Assembly: GCF_014651695.1 (NCBI RefSeq)
Contig: NZ_BMXJ01000001.1
Span: forward strand, 40,845-104,844
From: Nocardiopsis terrae
GTDB lineage: Bacteria > Actinomycetota > Actinomycetes > Streptosporangiales > Streptosporangiaceae
Reading direction: 5' to 3'
DNA length: 64,000 nt
The first letter of the stretch is position 1. Each line of letters begins with the position of its first letter. Positions 8,742 through 18,278 of the stretch are shown here, in pieces. The translations under genes and the position numbers were made by a program. Below the pieces are notes generated by a model. That model saw only the letters and a program-made list of their open reading frames with translations, searched no databases and was not told the DNA's origin.

Positions 8742-9998
8742 ATGTCCACGTCCTTCGCCACCCGTTCCCCGGCCGTGCCCCGTGCCCCGGGCAGGAGCGG
8801 CGGGGGGCGGCCCGCCCGGGTGCTCATCGGCACCGACACCTACCCGCCCGACGTGAACGGCGCCGCCTACTTCACCGCGCGGCTCGCCCGCGGCCTGGCC
8901 GGGCGAGGGGCCGACGTGCACGTCCTGTGCCCCTCCCCCTGCGGCCGACCGCACGTGGCGGAGCGGGACGGGGTGGTCGAGCACAGGTTGCGCTCCCTGC
9001 CGTCCCTGGCCCACGAGAGCGTACGCCTGACCCTGCCGACCGGGGTGCGCGGCCATCTGAACCGTCTCCTGGACCGGCTGCGCCCGGACGCCGTGCACAT
9101 CCAGAACCACTTCCTGGTCGGCCGGATGCTCGCCAGCGCCGCACGTGTCCACGGAATCCCCGTGGTGGCCACCAACCACTTCATGCCCGAGAACCTCTTC
9201 GACCCGATGCGGGTACCCGAGGCACTCCGCCCGCACGCGGCCCGGCTGGCCTGGTGGGACCTGGCCCGGGTGCTCTCCCGGACCGAACACGTGACCACAC
9301 CGACCCCCGCCGCCGCCGAACTCCTGGCCGGCCGCGGGTTCGCGCGGCCGGTGGAGCCGGTCTCCTGCGGCATCGACCTGGTCCGCTTCCGGCCGTTCCC
9401 CGGGAGCGCCCCGGCGGCGGAGCGGCGCCGTACCCGCGCCCGGCTGGGCGTCCCCGACCGCACGACGATGCTGTTCGTGGGCCGGTTGGACGAGGAGAAA
9501 CACGTCGACGAACTGGTCCGGGCCGTGGCGCGCACCCACGGCGTCCAGCTGGTGCTGGCCGGTCGGGGCGCACACCGGGCCAGGCTGGCTGAGCTGGCCC
9601 GGGCCGAGGGGGTCGCCGACCGGGTGGTGTTCCTCGGCTTCGTCCCCCACCGGGACCTGCCCGACGTGTACCGGTGCGCGGACGTGTTCACCATCGCGGG
9701 CACCGCCGAACTCCAGAGCATCGCCACACTGGAGGCCATGGCCAGCGGGCTGCCGGTGGTGGCCGCCGACGCGATGGCCCTGCCCCACCTGGTGGAGGAG
9801 GGCCGCAACGGCTACCTGTACCCGCCGGGCCGTCCCGGCGAGCTCGCGGCACGGGTGGGCGCGGTGGTCGCCGAGGAGGCGGAGCGGGTCCGGATGGGCG
9901 CGCACAGCCGGATGATGGCGGCCCGGCACCGCCTGGAGGACTCCCTGGAACGCTTCGAGCGGATCTACCGGAACGCCGCCGTCGGCGCCCGCCCCTGA
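8742..9998 (+). CDS. GT4-family glycosyltransferase
   Basis: 418 residues, GT-B fold. The N-terminal acceptor domain starts VLIGTDTYPPDVNGAAYF. The C-terminal donor domain has the usual phrases LFVGRLDEEKHVDELVRA, VVFLGFVPHRDLPDVYRCAD and TAELQSIATLEAMASGLPVV, including the family E near the nucleotide-sugar. It resembles actinobacterial enzymes that mannosylate or glucosylate membrane lipids (PimB/MgtA-like), but acceptor and sugar cannot be read from the sequence. Start chosen at ATG 8742 with AGGAG nine bases upstream; the frame is open back to 8610, but the extension is not family-like. Confidence 0.88.
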   Translation: MSTSFATRSPAVPRAPGRSGGGRPARVLIGTDTYPPDVNGAAYFTARLARGLAGRGADVHVLCPSPCGRPHVAERDGVVEHRLRSLPSLAHESVRLTLPTGVRGHLNRLLDRLRPDAVHIQNHFLVGRMLASAARVHGIPVVATNHFMPENLFDPMRVPEALRPHAARLAWWDLARVLSRTEHVTTPTPAAAELLAGRGFARPVEPVSCGIDLVRFRPFPGSAPAAERRRTRARLGVPDRTTMLFVGRLDEEKHVDELVRAVARTHGVQLVLAGRGAHRARLAELARAEGVADRVVFLGFVPHRDLPDVYRCADVFTIAGTAELQSIATLEAMASGLPVVAADAMALPHLVEEGRNGYLYPPGRPGELAARVGAVVAEEAERVRMGAHSRMMAARHRLEDSLERFERIYRNAAVGARP

Positions 9999-10028
9999 CT
10001 GACACGGTCCGCCGGGCCCCGCCCCCTT

Positions 10029-10045
10029 CCCGCAGGCGCTGCGGG
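10029..10045. terminator. Short hairpin between convergent genes
   Basis: CCCGCAG-GCG-CTGCGGG lies in the 85-base gap between the glycosyltransferase and histidine kinase stops. It is a small but perfect stem, a possible bidirectional terminator. Confidence 0.4.
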
Positions 10046-10083
10046 ACCCGCGTTCCGCCCGCCTAGGTGGCGATCGGGTCCGG

Positions 10084-11622
10084 TCAGGGCGGTCCGGGCG
10101 ACTCCTCCGGGCCGGGAGCGGATTCGTCCCGGGGCGGGTGGTGAACAGGCAGGTGGAGGCCGATCACGGTGCCGCCGCCGTCGCGGTTGCGGGCGGACAC
10201 CCGGCCGCCGTGCGCGTGGGCGATCTCCTTGACCATGGCCAGGCCCAGACCGGAGCCGGGCAGGCTGCGGGCCACGGTGGCCCGGAAGAACCGCTCGAAG
10301 AGGTGGTCGATCTCCTCCGGGTCCACGCCCGGGCCGCGGTCCAGCACCTCCACCGAGCCGTCACGGACCCGGATCTCGATCGGCGTGCTCCCGTCGGGGT
10401 CGAACTTCGCGGAGTTCTCCACCGGGTTGGCCAGGGCCCGTTCCAGGGCGCCCGGGCGGCCCCAGACGAGGCTGTCGTCCGCGTCCACCAGGATCTCCCG
10501 GCCGGTGCGGCGACGGCTCCGGGCCGCCACCCGTTCGGCGACGTCGGCGAGGGCGACCGCGCTCGGCGACTCGTCCTCGTGGTTTCCGGTGGCCAGCCCC
10601 ACCAGTTCGTTGACCAGGTCGGTGAGCTCCCGAGTCTCCCCCTGGAGGTCGTCGATGAGCCGTTGGCGGCCCTCGGGGCTGAGCCGGTCCACCCGGCCGA
10701 GCACCTGCACGTTGGTGCGCAGACTGGTGAGCGGGGTGCGCAACTCGTGTGCGGCGTCCTGCACCAGGCGGCGCTGTTCGTCCTTGGAACGGGCCAGACG
10801 GGCCAGCATCGCGTTGAAGGCGCTGCCGAGGCGGCCCACCTCGTCGTTGCCCGGCTCCTCCGGCGCCCCGTTCCGGCCGTTCCCCTCCCCGTCACGGCCG
10901 CTGATGCCGGCGGTACCGTCCCCGTCGCCGTTGCCGCCCCGGTCCGGGGTGACCGGGTCCAGACGGCCGGTGGAGCTGACGTACTCGGCGGCGTCGGTGA
11001 GCCGGACCAGGCGACCGGTGATCCGGTGGCCGACCAGCCATCCCACCGAGGCCGCGCACAGGGCGACGAACAACCCCACCCACAGGATCTGGGTGGCCAG
11101 CCGCCCGACCATCTGCTCGATCGGCGAAAGCCGTTGCAGGAGCTGGATCGCGCCGCGCCCGTCCCCCAGGGAGACCGTGCCCACCCGGTACTTCTGACCG
11201 TGGACCTGCTGCTCGCGGGTGTCGACGACACCGGCCTCCTCGTCCCGGGCGACCTCCAGGTCGGCGTCGGTGGGGTGGAAGGAGGAGAGTTCGTGGCGGT
11301 TGGCGAGCAGTCGGGCCCAGGTACCGTCCGAGGCGAGGACCTGCGCGTCCAGGCTGCCCGGGGCCAGGAAGGTGAAGGTGCTGCTGTCCGGGGCGCTCTG
11401 GTTGTTCTCCGCGGAGACCACGAGCTGCCGGGACAGGTTCTGCACGGCGGCGTCGAACTCGCTCTCGGCGTCCGCCCGGATGAGCGCGGCCGCGGTGCTG
11501 TAGGCGAGGGTGCCCACGAGGGCGATCGTGACCGCCGCGACCAGCGCGAACAGCACCGCGAACCGGGTTCCCAGCCGCCACCCGCCCGGGTGCAGCAGGA
11601 CACTGCCGCGAAACGCGTTCAT
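10084..11622 (-). CDS. MprB-like sensor histidine kinase
   Basis: 512 residues: transmembrane helix ~19-41, extracytoplasmic sensor region ~45-170, second helix ~175-198, HAMP, HisKA with phospho-acceptor H292 (AAHELRTPL), and HATPase with N403, DRGPGVDPEEIDHLFERFFR and GSGLGLAMV. An unusual Gly/Asn/Asp-rich stretch (~229-257) is inserted between the HAMP and dimerisation regions. The usual NAAKF of the N-box reads NSAKF, with the key Asn kept. ATG at 11622 follows the stop of the response regulator by five bases, so the two are one operon. The resemblance to mycobacterial MprB is by overall layout. Confidence 0.9.
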   Translation of the reverse strand: MNAFRGSVLLHPGGWRLGTRFAVLFALVAAVTIALVGTLAYSTAAALIRADAESEFDAAVQNLSRQLVVSAENNQSAPDSSTFTFLAPGSLDAQVLASDGTWARLLANRHELSSFHPTDADLEVARDEEAGVVDTREQQVHGQKYRVGTVSLGDGRGAIQLLQRLSPIEQMVGRLATQILWVGLFVALCAASVGWLVGHRITGRLVRLTDAAEYVSSTGRLDPVTPDRGGNGDGDGTAGISGRDGEGNGRNGAPEEPGNDEVGRLGSAFNAMLARLARSKDEQRRLVQDAAHELRTPLTSLRTNVQVLGRVDRLSPEGRQRLIDDLQGETRELTDLVNELVGLATGNHEDESPSAVALADVAERVAARSRRRTGREILVDADDSLVWGRPGALERALANPVENSAKFDPDGSTPIEIRVRDGSVEVLDRGPGVDPEEIDHLFERFFRATVARSLPGSGLGLAMVKEIAHAHGGRVSARNRDGGGTVIGLHLPVHHPPRDESAPGPEESPGPP

Positions 11623-11627
11623 CCGGC

Positions 11628-12332
11628 TCACCCCTGGGGACGCAGCGTGTACCCGACGCCCCGGACCGTCTGGATCAGCGGCGGGCCGCCGTCCTCCAGC
11701 TTGCGGCGCAGGTAGCTGATGTAGACCGCGAGGTTCTTGGACTCGGGCCCGAAGTCGTAACCCCAGATGCGGTCGTAGATGGTGGCGTGGTCCAGAACGA
11801 TCCCGGCGTTGCGCATGAGGAGTTCGAGCAGGTCGAACTCGGTCTTGGACAGCTCGATCTCGCGTTCGCCCCGCCAGACCCGGCGGGCCCGGGTGTCCAG
11901 GAGGAGCTCTCCCACCCGCAGCGGCCCCTCCCCCGCGTCCCCCGTCACGGGAGCGGCGCGGCGCAGCAGGGCGCGCAGCCGGGCGAGGAGTTCGTCGAGC
12001 TCGAAGGGTTTGGCGAGGTAGTCGTCGGCACCGGCGTCCAGGCCCGCCACCCTGTCGGGGGTCTCCACCCGTGCGGTGAGCATGAGGACGGGGGTCCTGT
12101 CGCCCTCCGCCCGCAGGACACGGGCAACGCCGAGGCCGTCGACCCCGGGCATCATGACGTCGAGGACGAGCAGGTCGACGGGGTCGGCGTGGACGGAGGC
12201 CAGCGCCTGGACCCCGTCCGCCGCCGTCCGCACCGTGTACCCCTCCAGCTGGAGCGCGCGTTCCAGGGACTCCCTGATGGCCCGGTCGTCGTCGGCGACC
12301 AGGACGGTGGCGGTGCTTTCCATGGCCCCCAT
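11628..12332 (-). CDS. MprA-like OmpR-family response regulator
   Basis: 234 residues: receiver domain (LVADDDRAIRE, acceptor D58 in LLVLDVMMPG, LAKPFELDELLAR) and winged-helix output domain (ELSKTEFDLLELLMRN, YDRIWGYDF, YISYLRRKLED, TVRGVGYTLR). It is the DNA-binding partner of the downstream kinase. Start ATG 12332 has AGGTGGGAG upstream; ATG 12323 is an equally reasonable start. Its promoter should lie in the 96-base gap to the lyase gene (12333-12428). Confidence 0.92.
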   Translation of the reverse strand: MGAMESTATVLVADDDRAIRESLERALQLEGYTVRTAADGVQALASVHADPVDLLVLDVMMPGVDGLGVARVLRAEGDRTPVLMLTARVETPDRVAGLDAGADDYLAKPFELDELLARLRALLRRAAPVTGDAGEGPLRVGELLLDTRARRVWRGEREIELSKTEFDLLELLMRNAGIVLDHATIYDRIWGYDFGPESKNLAVYISYLRRKLEDGGPPLIQTVRGVGYTLRPQG

Positions 12333-12428
12333 GCTCTCCCACCTTGGTGAGAGACCGGTAAGAGGCGGGCCGGAACGGTACTTGACCTTCTCCGTACCCT
12401 CTCCCTACCCGCCCGGGACGTTCCCCGG

Positions 12429-13376
12429 TCAGGCCTCCGGGTCGAAGGTACGCGTCCGGGAGAGGCCGGCCGCGCGGCCCTTGCCCGCCACGACCAGCGC
12501 CATCTTCCGGGACGCCTCGTCGAGCATCTCCTCGCCGAGCATCACGGCGCCCCGCCGGTCCACCGTGGTGGCGTGCGCGTAGGCGTCCAGGATCAGCTCG
12601 GCGTGGTCGTAGTCCTCCTGGGAGGGCGCGAAGGCCTCGTTGGCCGCCTCCACCTGGAGCGGGTGCAGCACCCACTTGCCGTCGAAGCCGAGGGCCGCGG
12701 TGCGTCCCGCCGCCCGGCGGAACGCGTCGACGTCGCGGACCTGGAGGTAGGGGCCGTCGACGGCCTGGAGCCCGTGGGCCCGGGCGGCCACGAGGATGCG
12801 CATGAGGACGTGGTGGTAGGCGTCGCCGGTGTCGTAGCCGGGCGGCTGCTCCCCCACCACCAGGCTCTTCATGTTGATCGAGGCCATGAAGTCCGCGGGC
12901 CCGTAGACGAGCGTCTCCAGGCGGGGTGAGGCGGCGGCGATCCCGTCGACGTTCACCAGGCCCCTGGCGTCCTCGATCTGTGCCTCGATGCCGATCCGGC
13001 CGACCGGCAGGTCCACGGCCCGTTCGATCTGGGTGAGGAGGGTGTCCAACCAGTGCACGTCCCGGGCGGCGGTCACCTTGGGCAGCACGAGGGTGTCCAG
13101 GTGGGCCCCGGCCCCCTCGACCACGGTGATGACGTCGCGGTAGGCCCACGCGGTGGAGACGTCGTTGACGCGCACCGAACGGACCCTGCCGTCCCAACCG
13201 CCGTCGTTGAGCGCCTTCACCACGTTCTCGCGGGCGGCCTCCTTCTCCGAGGGCGCCACCGCGTCCTCCAGGTCCAGGAAGAACGCGTCCGCGTCCAGCC
13301 CCCGGGCCTTCTCCACGAACCGGGGGTTGGACCCCGGCACCGCGAGTACCGACCGCCGTGACCTGAGCTCACCCAT
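12429..13376 (-). CDS. HpcH/HpaI-type CoA-ester lyase (CitE-like)
   Basis: 315 residues. The opening RRSVLAVPGSNPRFVEKARG, the acidic metal motif DLEDAV, the PKV strand and IEAQIEDARGL are those of citrate-lyase beta / malyl-CoA lyase family TIM barrels. C-terminal GFDGKWVLHPLQV matches the same family. It cleaves or forms 3-hydroxyacyl-CoA thioesters such as malyl-, beta-methylmalyl- or citramalyl-CoA; the exact substrate is not readable. ATG 13376 has GGGGAG about ten bases upstream; an upstream in-frame extension (to 13505) is low-complexity and rejected. It is divergent from the molybdoenzyme gene with a 140-base gap. Confidence 0.88.
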   Translation of the reverse strand: MGELRSRRSVLAVPGSNPRFVEKARGLDADAFFLDLEDAVAPSEKEAARENVVKALNDGGWDGRVRSVRVNDVSTAWAYRDVITVVEGAGAHLDTLVLPKVTAARDVHWLDTLLTQIERAVDLPVGRIGIEAQIEDARGLVNVDGIAAASPRLETLVYGPADFMASINMKSLVVGEQPPGYDTGDAYHHVLMRILVAARAHGLQAVDGPYLQVRDVDAFRRAAGRTAALGFDGKWVLHPLQVEAANEAFAPSQEDYDHAELILDAYAHATTVDRRGAVMLGEEMLDEASRKMALVVAGKGRAAGLSRTRTFDPEA

Positions 13377-13516
13377 CGTCGTCCCGCTCCCCTGTTGTCG
13401 CTGGTCGTGACGCGGGCCCCGGGGCCCGCGCGCCCCATCATCGCACCGGGCGGTGCATAGAGTGTGGCCTGGGACGGGGAACCGCACCGTCCCGGAGATC
13501 CACACGGGGAGTGCAC

Positions 13517-15874
13517 ATGGCAGCGACGCTGCACCCGACCAGCGCCCACTGGGGCAGCTACCGGGTCGAGGTCGAGAACGACCGGGTGGTCGGGGTCCGC
13601 CCCGACCCGGAGGACCCCGCGCCCGCCCCCGTCATGGGCAACACCCCCCGGGCCCAGCACCACCGCACCCGTGTGGCCCGCCCCGCCGTGCGCCGCCGGT
13701 GGCTGGAGCACGGGCCCGGACCCGACCAGCTCCGGGGCGACCCCGGGGACTCCTACGTGGAGGTGGAGTGGTCCACCGTGCTGGACCTGCTCGCCGGTGA
13801 GCTGGACCGGGTGCGTACCGAGCACGGCAACACCGCGATCTACGGGGGATCCTACGGCTGGGGCAGCGCGGGCCGGATCCACCACGCGCAGAGCCAGCTG
13901 CACCGCTTCCTCAACACCATCGGCGGGTACACGCGGTCCCGGACCACGTACAGCCACGGCGCCCTGGAAGTGCTGTTCCCGCGCATCATCGGCACGCCCG
14001 CCGCGAACCGGCTGCTCAGCCGGGTTCCGTCCTGGGAACGCATCCGCGAGCACACCGAGCTGCTGGTGAGCTTCGGCGGGCTGCGGGTGTCCAACACCTG
14101 GACGACCTCGGGCGGCCGGGCGGCGCAGACCGCGGGCCCGGCGATGCGCGCGGCCTCGGACAGCGGGGTGGAGTTCGTGTCGGTGTCCCCGCTGCGCGAC
14201 GACACCGCCGCCGAGGTCGAGTCCGCGTGGGTCTCCCTGAGACCGGGCACCGACACCGCGGTGATGCTGGCCCTGATGCACGTGCTGTTCAGCGAGGGGC
14301 TGGCCGACACCGCCTTCCTCGACCGCTACACCGTCGGCGCCGACCGGCTGCGCGCCTACGTGACGGGCGTCCGGGACGAGCGCGGCGGCCCCGGCGGGGT
14401 CGAGCGCTCCCCCGAGTGGGCCGAACGCGTGAGCGGGGTGCCCGCCGCCGACCTGCGGGCGCTGGCCCGGCGGATGGCCGAGAAGCGCACCCTGGTGAAC
14501 GTCGGCTGGTCCGTGCAGCGTGCCCGTTACGGGGAGCAGCCGCTGTGGGCAGGGTTGGCGCTGGCGTGCTGCCTCGGACAGGTGGGGCTTCCCGGTGCGG
14601 GGTTCGCCTCGGGGTACGGGTCCATGGGCAACTACGGAGGCGGAGCGACCCCGCTGGGGCTGCCGCGCATGCCGCAGGGCAACAACCCGGTGGACTCGTT
14701 CATCCCGGTGGCCAAGGTGTCCGACATGCTGCTGCACCCCGGGCAGCCCTACGACTACGACGGTGAGCGCCGCAGCTACCCCGACATCAGGCTGGTGTAC
14801 TGGGCGGGCGGCAACCCCTTCCACCACCACCAGGACCTCGCCCGGCTGACCAGGGCCTTCGGACGCCCGGACACCGTGGTGGTGCACGAGACCCACTGGA
14901 CCGCGACCGCCCGGCACGCCGACATCGTGATCCCCGCGACCACCGCGCTGGAGCGCGACGACATGGCCGCCAGCCACGGCGACCTGGCCCTGCGCGCGAT
15001 GCCCCGGGCGGTGTCCCCGCACGGGCTGGCCCGCGACGAGTACGACACCTACACCGACCTCGCCGAGCGGCTGGGCGTGCGCGAGGAGTTCACCGAGGGG
15101 CGGAGCAGCCGCGACTGGATGCGGGTGGCCTACGAGCGGTGGCGCGCCCTGCTGGCCCGCAGGGACCTGGAGGTCCCCGGCTTCGACGGGTTCTGGGAAC
15201 GCGGTCGGATCGAGATGCCCGCCCGGGTCGAGGACGAGACCCACCTGGGCGAGTTCCGCCGGGACCCGGAGGCGAACGCGCTGCGGACCCCGAGCGGCCG
15301 GATCGAGCTGTACTCGGAGACCATCGCGTCCTTCGGCTACGAGGACTGCCCGGGCCACCCGGTGTGGCTGGCCGGTCCGGCGGCGGCCGGCGGGGACGGG
15401 GCGGACCGTGCTCCGGACGGCGGTGACCGGCCGCTGGTGCTGATCGCCAACCAGCCCTCCGGGAGGCTGCACAGCCAGCAGGACATGGGCGGGTACAGCA
15501 CCTCCCAGAAGGTCGGCGGCCGCGCCCCGCTGAGGATGCACCCACGGGACGCCGAGGCCGCCGGGGTGGCCGCGGGCGACGTGGTGCGGGTTCAGGGCCC
15601 GAGCGGTTCGTGCCTGGCGGGGCTGGTGGTCAGCGACGCCCTCAGACCCGGTGTGGTGCAGCTGTCGACCGGAGCCTGGTACGACCCCTCGGGTGCGGAC
15701 GTCACCTGCGCGCACGGCAACCCGAACGCCCTCGCCGAGGACGTGGGGACGTCCTCGCTGGCCCAGGGCTGCACCGGGCAGCTGGTGCGGGTCCGGGTGG
15801 AGCCCCACGAGGGCGCCCCGCCGAGGGTGCGCGCCTTCGAACCCCCCGAGGGTGTGCGGCCGCTCGGGGACTGA
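13517..15874 (+). CDS. BisC/TorA-type molybdopterin oxidoreductase
   Basis: About 785 residues, single polypeptide. It lacks the N-terminal CxxC iron-sulfur motif, as expected for the biotin-sulfoxide / TMAO / DMSO reductase branch. The motif TTYSHGALEVLFPR contains the candidate molybdenum-ligand Ser. Also typical are MGNYGGGATPLGLPRMPQGNNPVDSF (split across 14620-14700), VYWAGGNPFHHHQD and the C-terminal LIANQPSGRLHSQQD with a molydopterin-dinucleotide domain. It has no twin-arginine signal, suggesting a cytoplasmic enzyme that repairs or reduces S- or N-oxides (BisC, MsrP-unrelated). ATG 13517 with GGGGAG at 5 bases is preferred over GTG 13511. No cofactor or partner genes are adjacent. 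Confidence 0.88.
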   Translation: MAATLHPTSAHWGSYRVEVENDRVVGVRPDPEDPAPAPVMGNTPRAQHHRTRVARPAVRRRWLEHGPGPDQLRGDPGDSYVEVEWSTVLDLLAGELDRVRTEHGNTAIYGGSYGWGSAGRIHHAQSQLHRFLNTIGGYTRSRTTYSHGALEVLFPRIIGTPAANRLLSRVPSWERIREHTELLVSFGGLRVSNTWTTSGGRAAQTAGPAMRAASDSGVEFVSVSPLRDDTAAEVESAWVSLRPGTDTAVMLALMHVLFSEGLADTAFLDRYTVGADRLRAYVTGVRDERGGPGGVERSPEWAERVSGVPAADLRALARRMAEKRTLVNVGWSVQRARYGEQPLWAGLALACCLGQVGLPGAGFASGYGSMGNYGGGATPLGLPRMPQGNNPVDSFIPVAKVSDMLLHPGQPYDYDGERRSYPDIRLVYWAGGNPFHHHQDLARLTRAFGRPDTVVVHETHWTATARHADIVIPATTALERDDMAASHGDLALRAMPRAVSPHGLARDEYDTYTDLAERLGVREEFTEGRSSRDWMRVAYERWRALLARRDLEVPGFDGFWERGRIEMPARVEDETHLGEFRRDPEANALRTPSGRIELYSETIASFGYEDCPGHPVWLAGPAAAGGDGADRAPDGGDRPLVLIANQPSGRLHSQQDMGGYSTSQKVGGRAPLRMHPRDAEAAGVAAGDVVRVQGPSGSCLAGLVVSDALRPGVVQLSTGAWYDPSGADVTCAHGNPNALAEDVGTSSLAQGCTGQLVRVRVEPHEGAPPRVRAFEPPEGVRPLGD

Positions 15875-15932
15875 TCTGCGCGGGCGCGCCCGTCCGGCCC
15901 GTGTCCGGGACTACCCCGGCTGAGCGGGCTGA

Positions 15933-18134
15933 CTACCTGCTGATGAGGCGGTTCACCCGCCGGGGCAGGGCCATTCCGGCGAGCCCCAGGAGCGCGTACC
16001 CCACCTGGCCCGGGGCGAGCATGCCCAGGACGGCCCCGGTGTTGGCGGTGGGCGACCGGAGGAACTCGCCCATCCTCGGGTGGGCGTGCGGGACCGCGTT
16101 GCCCATGGTGAGCAGGCTGAGCACCGCCAGGCCGGTCAGCGCCGTCCACACCGTCGCGGCGGTGTCCGCCTGGGCGGCCCAGCCGTAGAAGAGTTCGACC
16201 GCCCGCACCGCGTAGGCGGGATCACCGCCGGGTCCGGGGTCCGGGGCGGGACCGGCGCCGGGTCCCGCCGTGGCGAGCAGCGCCGCGGCGGCCGCGACGA
16301 CACCGCCGGTCCCGGCCAGACCGATGCGGCGGGCCAGGTCTTGGGCGTTGTGGGCGAGCTCCTCCTGGGAGGGGTAGCGGCGCCAGCTCTTCCCGCGCGA
16401 GCGGGCCTCGCCCATGGCGTTGGCCCGGCGCCACCGCAGGAACCGCAGGGCGTCGCACAGCGCACCGGGCCCCTGTTTGGCGGCCATCGTGGCGGTGGCG
16501 GACTCGTGCACGACCGTGGTGAGGGCCGTGGCGAAGGTGACCGGAAGGTCCACCCAGGACAGCGCGATCCGGCGGAAGAGCGGGGCGATGTCCGCGGGGA
16601 TGCGCACGCGCATGGCCACCGACCTGCCGTGCGCCCACCGGCGCAGCCCCGGCAGCGGAGCCCGGCCGGGGAGCGGGGGCGTGGTCTCGGCCGCCGCCGC
16701 GATCAGCCGGTAGTCCATGGCGACCGCGAACACCAGGGCGAGCAGCAGCAGCCACGGGGTGAGCGCACCGCCGCCGAACACGCCGTACACGAAGGTGGAG
16801 ACCGGGTCGAGGCGGGCCCCGGCGGCTCGGGCGTTCGCCTGGAGGTGCTCCAGGAACACCAGGGCGGTGGCCAGGACCGGCAGCAGCCACAGCCAGCCCC
16901 CGTACCGGCGGCCGACGACGGCGAGGCCGAGGGTGGCGCCGATGAGACCGGTGACGACGGCGTGCCCGGAGAAGACCGCGGAGGGCGAACCCGCCGGCCC
17001 CGGGGCGGCGCTCCCACCGGTCAGGAAGAGTCCGCCGCCCTGCTGTCCCGCCCCCGCGCCCGTGTCCGCCGGGGCGAAGAGGGCGACTCCGTTGAGCAGC
17101 TGTTCGGCCAGCTGGAAACCGGCCCCGGCGGCAGCGGCCAGCAGCAGGAAGTCGACCGCGGCCAGGCGGCGCAGCCGGCGCCGGGCCAGGAGCGCCAGGA
17201 CCAGCAGCGGGGCGAGTTTGCCCAGTTCCTCCACGGTGACCGCGACGTAGGTCTGGCTGAACACGTGCTGGACGTCCAGCCCGAGAGCACCGCTGACCAG
17301 GGCGGAGAGGAGGGCGGTCGGCCACATCAGCAGGGCGCCGAGTGCGCTCACCCTCAGGAGGGTCGCGAACGAGACGGTCCGGGACCTGGCCAGCAGCGCC
17401 AACTGGAACAGCAGCCAGAACGTGAGGACCAGGGCCGGCAGGGCGATGCCCAGGGCCGGGACGGCCAGAGGGGCCAGCAGCAGGGTCCCGAACATGAGCC
17501 AGCACCACGTGCCGCGCAGTCCGCGCAGGAACCGGACCGGGCCGGGGGTGCGTCCACGGGCGCGTTCGACCCTGCGGGTGAGGCGTTCGGCCAGGTCGGG
17601 GCCGGGTCCGCGGGGCAGTCGGGAGTGCCGGGCACCGGGCTCGGCACAGTGGTGCTGCTGGGCGGCCCGCACCAGTTCGGGCCGGTTCCCCTCCCGGGCC
17701 CGCACCGCGAAGTCCGCCCGGGCCTGCGGGATGTCCGGACCGACGATCTCCCGCACGAAGTCGGCCGGGCCCGCGGCGACGGTGAGCTCGCTGGCGGCGA
17801 CCAGGACCGCGGCGGAGAAGTCCTCGACGCAGACGAGGAAGTCGGTGGGTTCGGGCCCCCATCCGCGGATGAGGTCGATGAGGGTGCCGGTGTCGAGGGG
17901 TACTTCGGTGACCGGGTCGTAGGAGAACTCGGCCCGGGTGCGGCAGACCAGGAGGCGGTCCACGCCCATGGCCCTCCCGGCCGCGACGATCCCGCGGATC
18001 AGGTTGCGGTCGCGGGGCACCACGAAGGGGGTGGTGACCTTCCCCCCGGCGCCGACCCACTGGGGGTCGAACTCGGTGGCGCCGGCACAGACGCGCAGCA
18101 CGAGGTCGCGCGCGAGCATCGCCTGTTCTTCCAT
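15933..18134 (-). CDS. PrsW-like intramembrane protease with unusual N-terminal domain
   Basis: 733 residues. Residues 1-~205 are a soluble domain I do not recognise (begins LARDLVLRVCAGATEFDPQW). From ~210 there are about ten hydrophobic helices. The middle part carries the PrsW signature: EE at 302-303 with K306 (VEELGKLAPL), F340-x3-E344 (FQLAEQL) and H391 (FSGHAVVTGLIGATLG). PrsW proteases cut anti-sigma factors or other membrane substrates. The family is usually 250-450 residues, so the extra N-terminal domain and the long C-terminal region (~500-733, partly membrane) are notable. ATG 18134 has GAGGA just upstream. It is downstream of a decayed membrane-protein gene on the same strand. 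Confidence 0.72.
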   Translation of the reverse strand: MEEQAMLARDLVLRVCAGATEFDPQWVGAGGKVTTPFVVPRDRNLIRGIVAAGRAMGVDRLLVCRTRAEFSYDPVTEVPLDTGTLIDLIRGWGPEPTDFLVCVEDFSAAVLVAASELTVAAGPADFVREIVGPDIPQARADFAVRAREGNRPELVRAAQQHHCAEPGARHSRLPRGPGPDLAERLTRRVERARGRTPGPVRFLRGLRGTWCWLMFGTLLLAPLAVPALGIALPALVLTFWLLFQLALLARSRTVSFATLLRVSALGALLMWPTALLSALVSGALGLDVQHVFSQTYVAVTVEELGKLAPLLVLALLARRRLRRLAAVDFLLLAAAAGAGFQLAEQLLNGVALFAPADTGAGAGQQGGGLFLTGGSAAPGPAGSPSAVFSGHAVVTGLIGATLGLAVVGRRYGGWLWLLPVLATALVFLEHLQANARAAGARLDPVSTFVYGVFGGGALTPWLLLLALVFAVAMDYRLIAAAAETTPPLPGRAPLPGLRRWAHGRSVAMRVRIPADIAPLFRRIALSWVDLPVTFATALTTVVHESATATMAAKQGPGALCDALRFLRWRRANAMGEARSRGKSWRRYPSQEELAHNAQDLARRIGLAGTGGVVAAAAALLATAGPGAGPAPDPGPGGDPAYAVRAVELFYGWAAQADTAATVWTALTGLAVLSLLTMGNAVPHAHPRMGEFLRSPTANTGAVLGMLAPGQVGYALLGLAGMALPRRVNRLISR

Positions 18135-18278
18135 GGACTTCCTCGTGCCGGGGGGCTGAGTACACGGGGCCCGCGCCCGGCGTCGTCCGGGTGCCGGGCG
18201 GCCCCGCACGAGCATAACGGCGGAGGGGTCCGGCGGAACATGCGCGTTCGGGGCTTGTGGCCGCTTTGGTGCCCGGGG

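Noticed and set aside
13217..15808. 863-codon open frame opposite the molybdoenzyme
   Set aside because: Low-complexity translation and no ribosome site; the plus strand encodes a clear BisC-type enzyme.
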